From assembly GCA_030323885.1 (NCBI GenBank), contig CM059194.1:1-64000 (forward strand): a DNA stretch of 64,000 nucleotides. Reading direction: 5' to 3'. The stretch comes from Branchipolynoe longqiensis. Its lineage: Eukaryota > Annelida > Polychaeta > Phyllodocida > Polynoidae. Below the pieces are notes generated by a model, which was not told where the DNA came from, did not search any database, and saw nothing but the letters and a program-made list of their open reading frames with translations. The translations under genes and the position numbers were made by a program. Below, piece after piece: positions 11,265 to 20,087 of the stretch. Position 1 is the stretch's first letter. Every line of letters starts with the position of its first letter.

Positions 11265-13278
11265 CATCTCGTTTTCTCTCCTTTGCCAAAAGTCACTCAC
11301 ATTTTCTCAAGGCCAAGTTGCATCAAAGCGAGCATAACAGAAATGGCTATGACTACAATGTCTGTCTCATTGGCATCGATCATCAGGGATTTGTGTCCCT
11401 CATACACTGCATGCCGTGCATCTAGGAAAATACGCGTGTCTGCCTCTTCTTGGCTACATTTGGCTACTGCATCTAGCTGAGCCGCTTGGTTGCTAACAGC
11501 ATCTTCCCCCTTCGTCACAATGACTATATTGGCTGTTGTCATTTGCATGACTTCATCAGCAATGAAATGGAACAATTCCCACTTGTTGTTTTCATCTCGT
11601 AAGAAGCTTTGCCAGTTTGATGCAGTTGTTCATGTGCCTGTTCTCCTCCTGATTGCTTTTCGCCGTTTAGACCTTGCCTCAGACTTGAGACTGGACTCCC
11701 AGTAAACATCAAACACAATGTCCGTCCTCGTGTATGTATTGATGTATGTCTCTATTCTCAGAAGTATGTCCATTCTTGCATATTCGTCAAACGTCTTGGG
11801 TGAACGTGGCGGCAGTGTATTCACCAGAGCTGATCCATCCACAATGTGAACATCTGATTCTGGCTTATTCTCGGGCGATGTCACTTTGTGAGTTGGTACA
11901 CTTGCGGAGTTACCCTCTATCACTGAGAGAGGTGGCACTGGATTGGTTCTCATGTTTGAAGAACTCTTGCAAATCACACTGCCTGTTCTGGCACGATATG
12001 AATAATCGGGAGAAAAGTCGGTAGTCATCCTTTAGTTCCTTCATCTTGGAGTTTGTTCCGCTGACAGCTCGATTGTTTTTGAAGAAATTTGTAATATTCT
12101 TTTTTATAGTCTTGTAGAAAGAGCCCTGATGACCGCCACCGCGCTGTAGATCTTTCATGAGTGACTTGAACTGCTCTTTGCCTCGTTCGTGATGTCCTGC
12201 TATCAGCTTAGCTGCACTGGAATCAGCAATGTCCTTCGTGTCCAACACAAGCAAATCATCTGATTCTTCTGTGAATGGGTTGCCCATTTCCCGCATCACC
12301 GATGTGAGTCATTTCACTTTCTCAAAAATCGATTTTTGAGCAGCCTCTGTTTGTTCATGGTGACGATTACTATTCTTTACATCTTTGGCTCCTGACAAAG
12401 CTTCATAGTTTGCAACCGGGGCTCACTTCTGGACCTGCTACCATCCATCGTCTCAGTGCTGATGGGTCCTCCGTCAGGCCGACTGCTTCCCCCATCACCT
12501 TTGATGACAGCATTGTTTTATTCATGAGATTGATCAATTGCGACTGCAGAGAAATCTCTGGTTGAATTGTGAACAAAAAAGTTCCCCTTGTGAAACTCTC
12601 TAGCCACTTCTGGACCTTGCTCCTCAATGTGCATCATGTCTCGGAGGTGAATTGGAAGCCATCGAGCATAGTCAACGTTGTTGTCGGCAAAGAAGTATGG
12701 TATCAGTTCAAACAGTGCCTCACGGTACAGTCTGAAGTTAGCTTCTCGAAATGATCAGATTAAAATCAGAATGGTTAGCGCCATCATATAAATGAGAAAC
12801 CAGAACTTGAAATGTGGACTCTTCTGTTCCATGCTCCAGCTTCAAAACTGATGGTAGTGATGTCGAGTGTCTCTTCCCTGTAAGCGTTGTATACATCCTT
12901 CATGAACTCATACAAGCTACAGACTGTGATCTGATGTGAAAGGCGTTTTCTGGTTACACTTGATGCTACCAGGTGAGGCTACACCAGCCTCAACAAGGCA
13001 CCAGTCCATCCACTGTCTTTGACTAGCGTTCGGATAGATTTCAGTCATTTCAATACGTAGACCTCCGAACATGATCACAAATTTGTCTTCTCCTTAATGC
13101 TCCGGCGAGTGCCATTGGATCTGCTTAGCAAGGGCATAAAGTGGCTTGTCAGCAGTTATAGCTGGTGTCTGTCCTCGATTCAGGAATGATAATGTATCCT
13201 AACTTTGTCCATGACATGCTTTATTGTCGCAACAGAATGGGCCTGGTTTCGAAGGACGGGAAACAGTGATGTAATAAT

Positions 13279-13510
13279 GGTGTTCTCTGTGGCAGAGTGG
13301 TTAGAGTGTCTGACTTTTTTCTAGATCGGTCTCCTAATCTGAAGGTCGGTGGTTCGATTCCCCCCCCCCCACCTCTGCCAATTTGGATTTCCACCGCTGT
13401 GTAGAACTTACTATCGACAAACTGTCTAATGGTGAAAACAAGTCTATTCAGACATATCCATAATAGGCAGTATAAATCTTCTTCTTCAAATACTAACGTC
13501 AAAACCCTGA
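13279..13510 (+). mobile_element. tRNA-derived SINE-like insertion in the P1 gene
   Basis: On plus, gtggcagagtggttagagtg resembles an A box and ggtggttcgattcc a B box, about 55 bases apart, followed by a C-run and about 130 bases of body. P1 coding similarity stops near 13515 and resumes at about 13277 (ITSLFPVLRN). This piece is therefore extra DNA in the gene. No clear target duplication or tail was found, so the ends are approximate. Confidence 0.55.
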
Positions 13511-14288
13511 CTCTTCCTTTTGGTATGCATGGTGGGCTGACCATGCTATGCTGGCAGAATGGTTGACTTCTTGTGTTAGGCTAACCATCTCCAGCCAGTC
13601 ATACCCGGGTGTGAAGTTTCTACTGAATACGGTGGGGTCTTGCAAAGGTATGTTGGTTATAGGATGGGGCTCCAGGTTTTTCTTATTGAAGAAAACTGGT
13701 CGGATCTTGGTGAAGGATTCAGGAATCTCAGGAATTGTCTTTGCTCTGTTGTATGAAATTTGGTGTGGTGGCCTTATCTCGCCTTCATTATCTGGGCGTG
13801 CTATAGCAATATCTGATTTGAATACACCATGATTCAAATGTGACAATTCCCTCATGGAATTCGTGTCAAACTTTGTCTTGTGATTAAGCATCTCTTTACG
13901 TATGATGTTGACAGCCTTAGCTAGGTGAATGGCTTCATTGTATTTGCTTGCATCGAAAAGAACGGAACTGACGTCCTTCTTGATGCACTCAGTACATCGC
14001 GTCCTGTCATGTGCACTTCTAGTTTGGGTATGCAAGAAAGCAGCTGGTCCTTCAATCTGGTGATTCCACACCAAGTTGCTGAAGTCGTTCCTTGTAGAGA
14101 GACTAGATCTGCAAGCTTCAATATAACTGTATCCGTGCCTTCACTTGTGGTTTCCATGTCCATGATGTAGATGACAAGTTCTGAAAAGGCAAAGGGATAC
14201 AAGTTCTGGTTGGCTGAGCTTTGGGGGTTCTGATCATACTTGAGGGTATTGAGAAGGGCTCGCTCTGTTGTACAGTCCTACTAGAAAG

Positions 14289-14666
14289 CAAAGACCCTAT
14301 AATACTAAGACGGCTCACTCCCTATCTCTCCCATGGTAAATGTAAATTTTGCAGTGCCACCTTGTGGTGGGTTTGATCAGCCCGGCTGCTGGTTGGTGTT
14401 TCACATGTAAACAATTATATTATACATGAGATAGGTAAGTATGAATACACATCAATATGAAATTGCTATGAACAAATACACATCATCATCGGCACCATCA
14501 TCAGCATCGCCATCATCACACATCTTTCACATTCATATATACATTTATACATATAATATAGCACCTGTTTAACCAAGAGAACAGCCAGTGCACCAAGTGG
14601 TGGGTTTGATCATTTTGATTGCACAGTACAGGCTGAGTGAGCCATCTTAGTATTATAGGGTCTTTG
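14289..14666. mobile_element. 378-bp MITE with 7-bp target duplication
   Basis: About 30 bases at the left end (caaagaccctataatacta...) match the reverse complement of the right end with a single mismatch. TAGAAAG flanks both sides (14282-14288 and 14667-14673). Removing the element and one copy of the duplication restores a continuous P1 coding frame through the YHPAFLVGLYNRA region, which fixes the insertion exactly. It has no coding capacity. The duplication is near the 8 bp typical of hAT elements, but the family is not settled. Confidence 0.85.
14480..14520. repeat. CAT-type trinucleotide microsatellite inside the MITE
   Basis: Interrupted catcat and atcatc words (caccatcatcagcatcgc). 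A short simple repeat with no further signal. Confidence 0.6.
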
Positions 14667-14738
14667 TAGAAAGGCAGGGTGGTATTTAAATTCCTGTGCA
14701 ACAGCATCCCCGACACTGATCTTTGCAAGCAAGGAGCT

Positions 14739-15605
14739 TCTCATCGCTTAGATTCCTGACATTCATTAAGCCTGTCATTCACTTTCATTGGCATCACTTA
14801 GATTCTTATTCAGTAAGCCTGTCATTCACTTTCATTGTCATCGCTTAGATTCCTGACATTCATGAAGCCTGTCATTCACTTTCATTGTCATCGCTTAGAT
14901 TCCTGACATTCATTAAGCCTGTCATTCACTTTCATTGTCATCGCTTAGATTCCTGACATTCATGAAGCCTGTCATTCACTTTCATTGTCATCGCTTAGAT
15001 TCCTGATATTCATTAAGCCTGTCATTCACTTTCATTGTCATCACTTAGATTCCTGACATTCATTAAGCCTGTCATTCACTTTCATTGTCATCGCTTAGAT
15101 TCCTATTCATTAAGCCTCTCATTCACTTTCATTGTCATCGCTTAGATTCCTGACATTCATTAAGCCTGTCATTCACTTTCATTGTCATCACTTAGATTCC
15201 TATTCATTAAGCCTGTCATTCACTTTCATTGTCATCGCTTAGATTCCTGACATTCATGAAGCCTGTCATTCACTTTCATTGTCATCGCTTAGATTCCTGA
15301 CATTCATGTGTTTTTTTGTTTTGTTGTTTTGTTTTTTTTGTTGTTTTTGTTTTGTGTTTGTCATTCATTAAGCCTGTCATTCACTTTCATTGTCATCGCT
15401 TAGATTCCTGACATTCATTAAGCCTGTCATTCACTTTCATTGTCATCGCTTAGATTCCTGACATTCATTAAGCCTGTCATTCACTTTCATTGTCATCGCT
15501 TAAATTCCTGTCATTCATTAAGCCTGTCATTCACTTTCATTGTCATCACTTAAATTCCTGTCATTCATTAAGCCTGTCATTCACTTTCATTGTCATCGCT
15601 TCTCT
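14739..15605. repeat. Minisatellite, 50-bp unit, about 17 copies, grown from P1 coding sequence
   Basis: The unit (gcttagattcctgacattca, then ttaagcctgtcattcacttt, then cattgtcatc) recurs every 50 bases, with 46-47-bp variants lacking tgac. On the minus strand it reads MTMKVNDRLNECQES-like residues. The first unit joins in frame to P1 sequence ending LREA, and the last joins to LSDEKLL-type sequence, as expected for the P1 protein. The array is interrupted at 15308-15360 by a T/G-only tract. Confidence 0.85.
15308..15360. repeat. T/G-rich low-complexity tract interrupting the 50-bp array
   Basis: About 50 bases made only of T and G (gtttttttgttttgttgttt) replace part of one unit. It may be a slippage product or a retrotransposed tail. 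No target duplication is visible. Confidence 0.7.
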
Positions 15606-16014
15606 TAAGGCGGTCATTGGACTCACACGTTCACAGATAAAGCACACAGCTTGCGAGGGTTGTGGTTGGCCTCTTGACATGGATCTCTTCTTCGGTATCG
15701 TCAGCAGCAGTAGAAGACGCACTCTTTTGGGCCCTTCCCAACTTGGGGTTGTTGAACAACAATTTGCAACTCTAATGATATTTTGCTCTGTTTTTCGTCA
15801 ACGCGCTTTCTATGCTATCACCGTCATCTACTCTGGTTGGATTCAGTAAGATTGGCAGAGGATTGATCTCGTAAAACAGTGGAATATTTCTTGCAATCTT
15901 GCCGTAACCAGCACGATCCTGCTCTCTGTTGAATAAACTCGGCTGAATGAGTTTTTCCTTGGTGTCCTGCTGAGAAATACAGCATTTGGCCCAGTTACTT
16001 TTCTGAACTGCCAT

Positions 16015-17649
16015 TGTGTGCAGAATACTACTCAAAGTAGAAATGGCAGAAATCACTAGTCCCAGCTACTTTTTAATGTGATTCTTTTCGAATCTATATC
16101 GAACTAATAGGTAAAGGCCGAGGGTTTATCCTTTTACCACGTTTTTATCACCTTTTTACCACCTTTGACTACCTTTGACCTCCTTTTCCCACCTTTTTAC
16201 CACATTTTACCGTGCACTCTGATGTATGGGATTCAACTAGCTTCATGCTTTATAGCCCTACACCTAGTCCGATCGTTCATCGAATGGCATTTAAATCGTG
16301 TGCGATTTGTACACCATGCAGATCACTAAAACCCCCATTATCCATAGCTCTGCACTGCCGCGCTGGCACAACCTGTCAACTCAGGTGTGGTTATCTAACC
16401 TGGTGGGGGTAAATTAGATAGCATTTGGGATTCTAAGTTTAAGTTAGCTGACATTGAACCCCATTCTGAGTTTAACAGCAGTGAAATATCACCAGTGTTC
16501 CCTGGTAGTGCAGATATTTACTCATCTCTAATCCATTTCATTGCTGGATTTATCTATGGATCAACATATCAAAAATATTGGATTTTGATGCAGTAAAATT
16601 ACATTATAGTAGGTACTTCAAAGTGGGCGTTTACGGTGTCCGCAGCACAAAATTTGACATATTTTAACCCTTTTTAAAACACTTAAATCTCCACTAATTC
16701 TGCTTCGTTTGAAATAAAAATTATATGAAATTAAAGGTTATTCCTTTGTCTTTTAGGGTATCTGATTTTTAGTTAGCATTATGAAATAAATTAGAGTCAA
16801 TGGTAACTTGTTTGGGGTACCATCAGCAGCTCTGTGCATGCTCGCCGAGTTTGTTTTCATCCAGTCTGAGCTGCTCCCTTCCCTAAAATTGATACCTTGG
16901 TGAGCGCAGTGACCTGAGCTAAAAATAACCATCAACGAAAGACAGAGAAGAAACTATGCTTCATTAGCATATCAAGCATGCCTGTTTTTAAGTGGGAAAT
17001 TTGATTGAACTGAAAGAGTGAAAACATTAAGACATCAATCCTCCTCGAAAATTGATCAGGATCGTGCTGAAAATTATATCATCAGAAAGCTCAAGTCTTC
17101 CTCTATCTAACCAGAACAATATTTGGTTGAGATTTATATCGTGCTCATCAAGGTTGGTCTGAGAAGTGACTGTGTATTCCCATCTCTGCACTGGAGCAAC
17201 GAATATGGCGTCGATTGAAGCTACCGTGTCGACAGAAAACATGCAGATCATATAGAGCTTTTGATTTAGATTATTTTAGAATAAAAATTAGAGTGATAGT
17301 GTAAGTAGAACAGAAGTTATGTTTTCAAGAATTTATCATTGACCCTGCTGATATTCAGTAGAAATTAAGGAATTTCGCAAGTTTAGCATGAAATATCTGA
17401 AAGAATAACAAAGATAATGGTCTGGAAAAAATTGAGCCTGCTATTTGTGCTATAGAGAATGAGATTCTTTAATATTGGACAAATTATATGCAACATAGCT
17501 GCTGGGTCGGGACCTTAAAAACCTAGATTTGCCTAATTTGGAAATGTGCACAACAGAACTTATCAAGAGATCTATATAAATTTTATATATCTGGAATCGG
17601 ATTTAAAAGATCTGTACACCTATATAATTTTAAACACTGAAACATTAAA
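16015..17649. other. P1 non-coding region upstream of the gene
   Basis: This 1.6 kb between the presumed gene start and the right inverted repeat is AT-rich and has no sustained coding frame. A pyrimidine-biased imperfect repeat of tttttaccacc words lies at 16123-16205. It would hold the promoter or 5' leader of the P1 gene, but no specific signal can be identified. Confidence 0.4.
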
Positions 17650-17814
17650 ATAAAAAATCACTTTGGAGTACCTAATTATAGTTCTTTTTCATAGCAGAAT
17701 TGCTTTCAACATGACCTAAAAGATATAAAATTACACCAAAACCACATTAATCCAATAACTCTAACAAAACTTAACAAAAGTTTGTGTCAGAATGATGGCC
17801 ATCTTGGAAAATGG
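17650..17814. repeat. P1 right terminal inverted repeat
   Basis: It ends atggccatcttggaaaatgg, the inverse of the left end. Inside it, cctaaaagatataaaattac and accaaaaccacattaatcc align in reverse complement with the left repeat. The 48-bp minisatellite starts within about ten bases of its outer edge. Confidence 0.7.
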
Positions 17815-18295
17815 TATGGGTAGACAGTTACAGAGCACCTTGAGTGTCTTGTGACAATCTGGTGTCTGTGGACAGTTACAGAGCACCTTGAGTGTCTTGT
17901 GACAATCTGGTGTCTGTGGACAGTTACAGAGCACCTTTAGTGTCTTGTGACAGCCTGGTGTCTGTAGACTGTTACAGAGCACATTGAGTGTATTGTGACT
18001 GTCTGGTGTCTGTAGACAGTTACAGAGCACCTTGAGTGTCTTATGACAGTCTGGTGTATGTAGACAGTTAGAGAGCACCTTGGGTGTCTTATGACAGTCT
18101 GGTGTATGTAGACAGTTACAGAGCACCTTGAGTGTCTTATGACAGTCTGGTGTCTGTAGACAGTTACAGAGCACCTTGAGTGTCTTATGACAGTCTGGTG
18201 TCTGTATACAGTTACAGAGCATCTTGAGTGTCTTGTGACAGTCTGCTGTCTGTAGACAGTTACAGAGCACCTTGGGTGTCATATGACAGTCTGGT
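17815..18295. repeat. Minisatellite, 48-bp unit, about 10 copies (right block)
   Basis: Same unit and same strand as the 9410-10165 block, but most copies read caccttgagtg rather than caccttgggtg. The two blocks flank P1, which suggests either insertion of P1 into one array or array growth on both sides. Confidence 0.93.
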
Positions 18296-18312
18296 ATGTG
18301 TTGAGGTTCAGT

Positions 18313-18725
18313 GAGTTAGTTTGACAAAGGCGTTTAATCTGAGCACCATTGCGTCACGTGGCTGAGTTAGTTTGACAAAGGCGTTTAATCTGAGCACCAT
18401 TGCGTCACGTGGCTGAGTTAGTTTGACAAAGGCGTTTAATCTGAGCACCATTGCATCACGTAGCTGAGTTAGTTTGACAAGGGCGTTTAATCTGAGCACC
18501 ATTGCGTCACGTGGCTGAGTTAGTTTGACAAAGGCGTTTAATCTGAGCACCATTGCGTCACGTGGCTGAGTTAGTTTGACAAAGGCGTTTAATCTGAGCA
18601 CCATTGCGTCACGTGGCTGAGTTAGTTTGACAAAGGCGTTTAATCTGAGCACCATTGCGTCACGTGGCTGAGTTAGTTTGACAAAGGCGTTTAATCTGAG
18701 CACCATTGCGTCACGTGGCTGAGTT
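18313..18725. repeat. Minisatellite, 51-bp unit, about 8 copies
   Basis: Units begin gagttagtttgacaaaggcg and end gcgtcacgtggct. They are nearly identical (one copy has gcatcacgtag and one has aagggcg), which implies recent homogenisation. The period is 17 codons, so the minus strand is open throughout. Each unit carries a CACGTG E-box. Confidence 0.96.
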
Positions 18726-19165
18726 GGTCCCTGACTGGCCTTAGTGCTAAGTGCTCTACCTTCACCTTTCTGTTCCACCACCACCCATCGTGGTGCCTCC
18801 CTCGCCTACCCTCGCCTACCCTCGCCTTCCTGTCCTCGCTGTTCGCCTGTGGCCGCTGTGAGGTTTCGCTGGAAGGCAAATGCTTTATTAAAGCTGCATA
18901 GTCTGATGAAAACATCAAATATTATCTAGATTTGATTCTACATAGCTGACTTGGATACGGAAGCACTTATTAAGCATTTGCCACGTATTAAGCATGCTTG
19001 CCAAAACTAATTTTGCGCATTTTCACTTCAAATAGGTCCACAGTTAGCCATTTAAAATAAAAGTTGCTACAAACTCAATTAAGGTAGATTATAACAATTA
19101 ACCATTTATCTCAGAAAATGACAGAAACTCAAAACCATCGGACTATGCAACTTTAATTAAATGTA
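18726..19165. other. Unique spacer; weak minus-strand exon-like patch
   Basis: GC-rich sequence at about 18760-18875 is framed on the minus strand by ttgccttccag and aaag|gtgaag. If it were an exon its phase would suit the PPP1R16 exon at 50929-51046, but the encoded residues (rich in Arg, Gly and Trp) do not resemble the family. A short cctaccctcg tandem lies inside. The rest to 19165 is AT-rich without features. Confidence 0.25.
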
Positions 19166-19169
19166 TTAT

Positions 19170-19587
19170 TCACTAATACCCCACACCTCAGACACTGCAT
19201 ACAGCAAGCACCCACACCTCAGACACTGCATACAGCAAGCACCCACACCTCAGACACACTGCATACAGCAAGCACCCACACCTCAGACACACTGCATACA
19301 GCGAGCACCCACACCTCAGACACTGCATACAGCAAGCACCCACACCTCAGACACTGCATACAGCGAGCACCCACACCTCAGACACTGCATACAGCGAGCA
19401 CCCACACCTCAGACACACTGCATACAGCAAGCACCCACACCTCAGACACACTGCATACAGCAAGCACCCACACCTCAGACACTGCATGCAGCACCCACAC
19501 CTCAGACACACTGCATATAGCACCCACACCTCAGACACACTGCATACAGCACCCACACCTCAGACACTGCATACAGCGAGCACCCAC
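19170..19587. repeat. Minisatellite, 31/33-bp unit
   Basis: Units contain cacctcagacactgcataca followed by gcaagcaccca. Variants have a ca insertion (33 bp) or lack the second half. The array runs into the assembly gap, so its true length is unknown. Confidence 0.93.
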
Positions 19588-20087
19588 NNNNNNNNNNNNN
19601 NNNNNNNNNNNNNNNNNNNNNNNNNNNNNNNNNNNNNNNNNNNNNNNNNNNNNNNNNNNNNNNNNNNNNNNNNNNNNNNNNNNNNNNNNNNNNNNNNNNN
19701 NNNNNNNNNNNNNNNNNNNNNNNNNNNNNNNNNNNNNNNNNNNNNNNNNNNNNNNNNNNNNNNNNNNNNNNNNNNNNNNNNNNNNNNNNNNNNNNNNNNN
19801 NNNNNNNNNNNNNNNNNNNNNNNNNNNNNNNNNNNNNNNNNNNNNNNNNNNNNNNNNNNNNNNNNNNNNNNNNNNNNNNNNNNNNNNNNNNNNNNNNNNN
19901 NNNNNNNNNNNNNNNNNNNNNNNNNNNNNNNNNNNNNNNNNNNNNNNNNNNNNNNNNNNNNNNNNNNNNNNNNNNNNNNNNNNNNNNNNNNNNNNNNNNN
20001 NNNNNNNNNNNNNNNNNNNNNNNNNNNNNNNNNNNNNNNNNNNNNNNNNNNNNNNNNNNNNNNNNNNNNNNNNNNNNNNNNNNNNNN
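19588..20087. other. Assembly gap (500 N)
   Basis: Exactly 500 unknown bases, a conventional scaffold spacer. Different minisatellites lie on either side, so the join was not made by shared sequence and the real distance is unknown. Confidence 0.99.

Larger units (their letters stand above)
10599..16014 (-). pseudogene. P1 gene: Cys-cluster protein with XPG/FEN1-like acidic motifs, degraded
   Basis: Fragments in all minus frames follow one order. Near 16014-15620 there is an N-terminal Cys/His motif (KCCI..Q, then H and SC). Near 14740-13500 is a region with a YHPAFLVGLYNRA word and RLKDQLLSCIPKLE. Around 13200-12620 are GGLRIEM and WLPIHLRDMM words. Around 12300-11640 are LLVLDTKDIAD, DDYRLFSRL and DGSALVN. 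At 11480-11330 sits CSQEEADTRIFL followed by NETDIVVIAI, and at 11190-11130 PIHEVVSAIGPEK. Near 10720-10620 is the tail Cys cluster CGCTKACTGRCKC, ending at TAG 10599-10601. Multiple frameshifts and stops make it dead. The EEAD and TDIVV acidic spacing resembles the XPG-I region of FEN1/XPG nucleases, which is an inference. It is interrupted by the MITE, SINE, telomere-like and 50-bp repeat insertions listed separately. Confidence 0.7.
10300..17814 (-). mobile_element. Decayed DNA transposon P1 with terminal inverted repeats
   Basis: About 7.5 kb lies between imperfect inverted repeats (10300-10475 and 17650-17814) and carries one degraded minus-strand gene (10599-16014). The gene resembles a large uncharacterised family that I recall as multicopy in corals, fish and lancelets. 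It has an N-terminal Cys/His motif, an EEADTR...TDIVVIA segment like XPG/FEN1-type nucleases, and a C-terminal Cys cluster. Several later insertions sit inside: a SINE-like piece, a MITE with a 7-bp duplication, a telomere-like patch and a tandem expansion. No target duplication could be fixed because the right end abuts a minisatellite. I cannot assign a named superfamily. That it is a transposon is inferred from the repeats and the related arrangement in P2. Confidence 0.65.

Noticed and set aside
13289..13380. Functional tRNA gene on plus
   Set aside because: A and B box-like words are present, but the arms do not close into a proper cloverleaf and a C-run follows. It fits a SINE head inside the dead P1 gene better.
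18308..18784. 158-codon minus frame with a perfect 17-residue repeat
   Set aside because: Simply the 51-bp minisatellite. No start context, domain or conservation can be claimed.
18760..18875. Possible next exon of the PPP1R16-like gene
   Set aside because: Splice-like borders and phase fit, but the peptide (RKARVGEGRRGRHHDGWWW) does not resemble the family and contains a short tandem repeat. Left as a weak note only.
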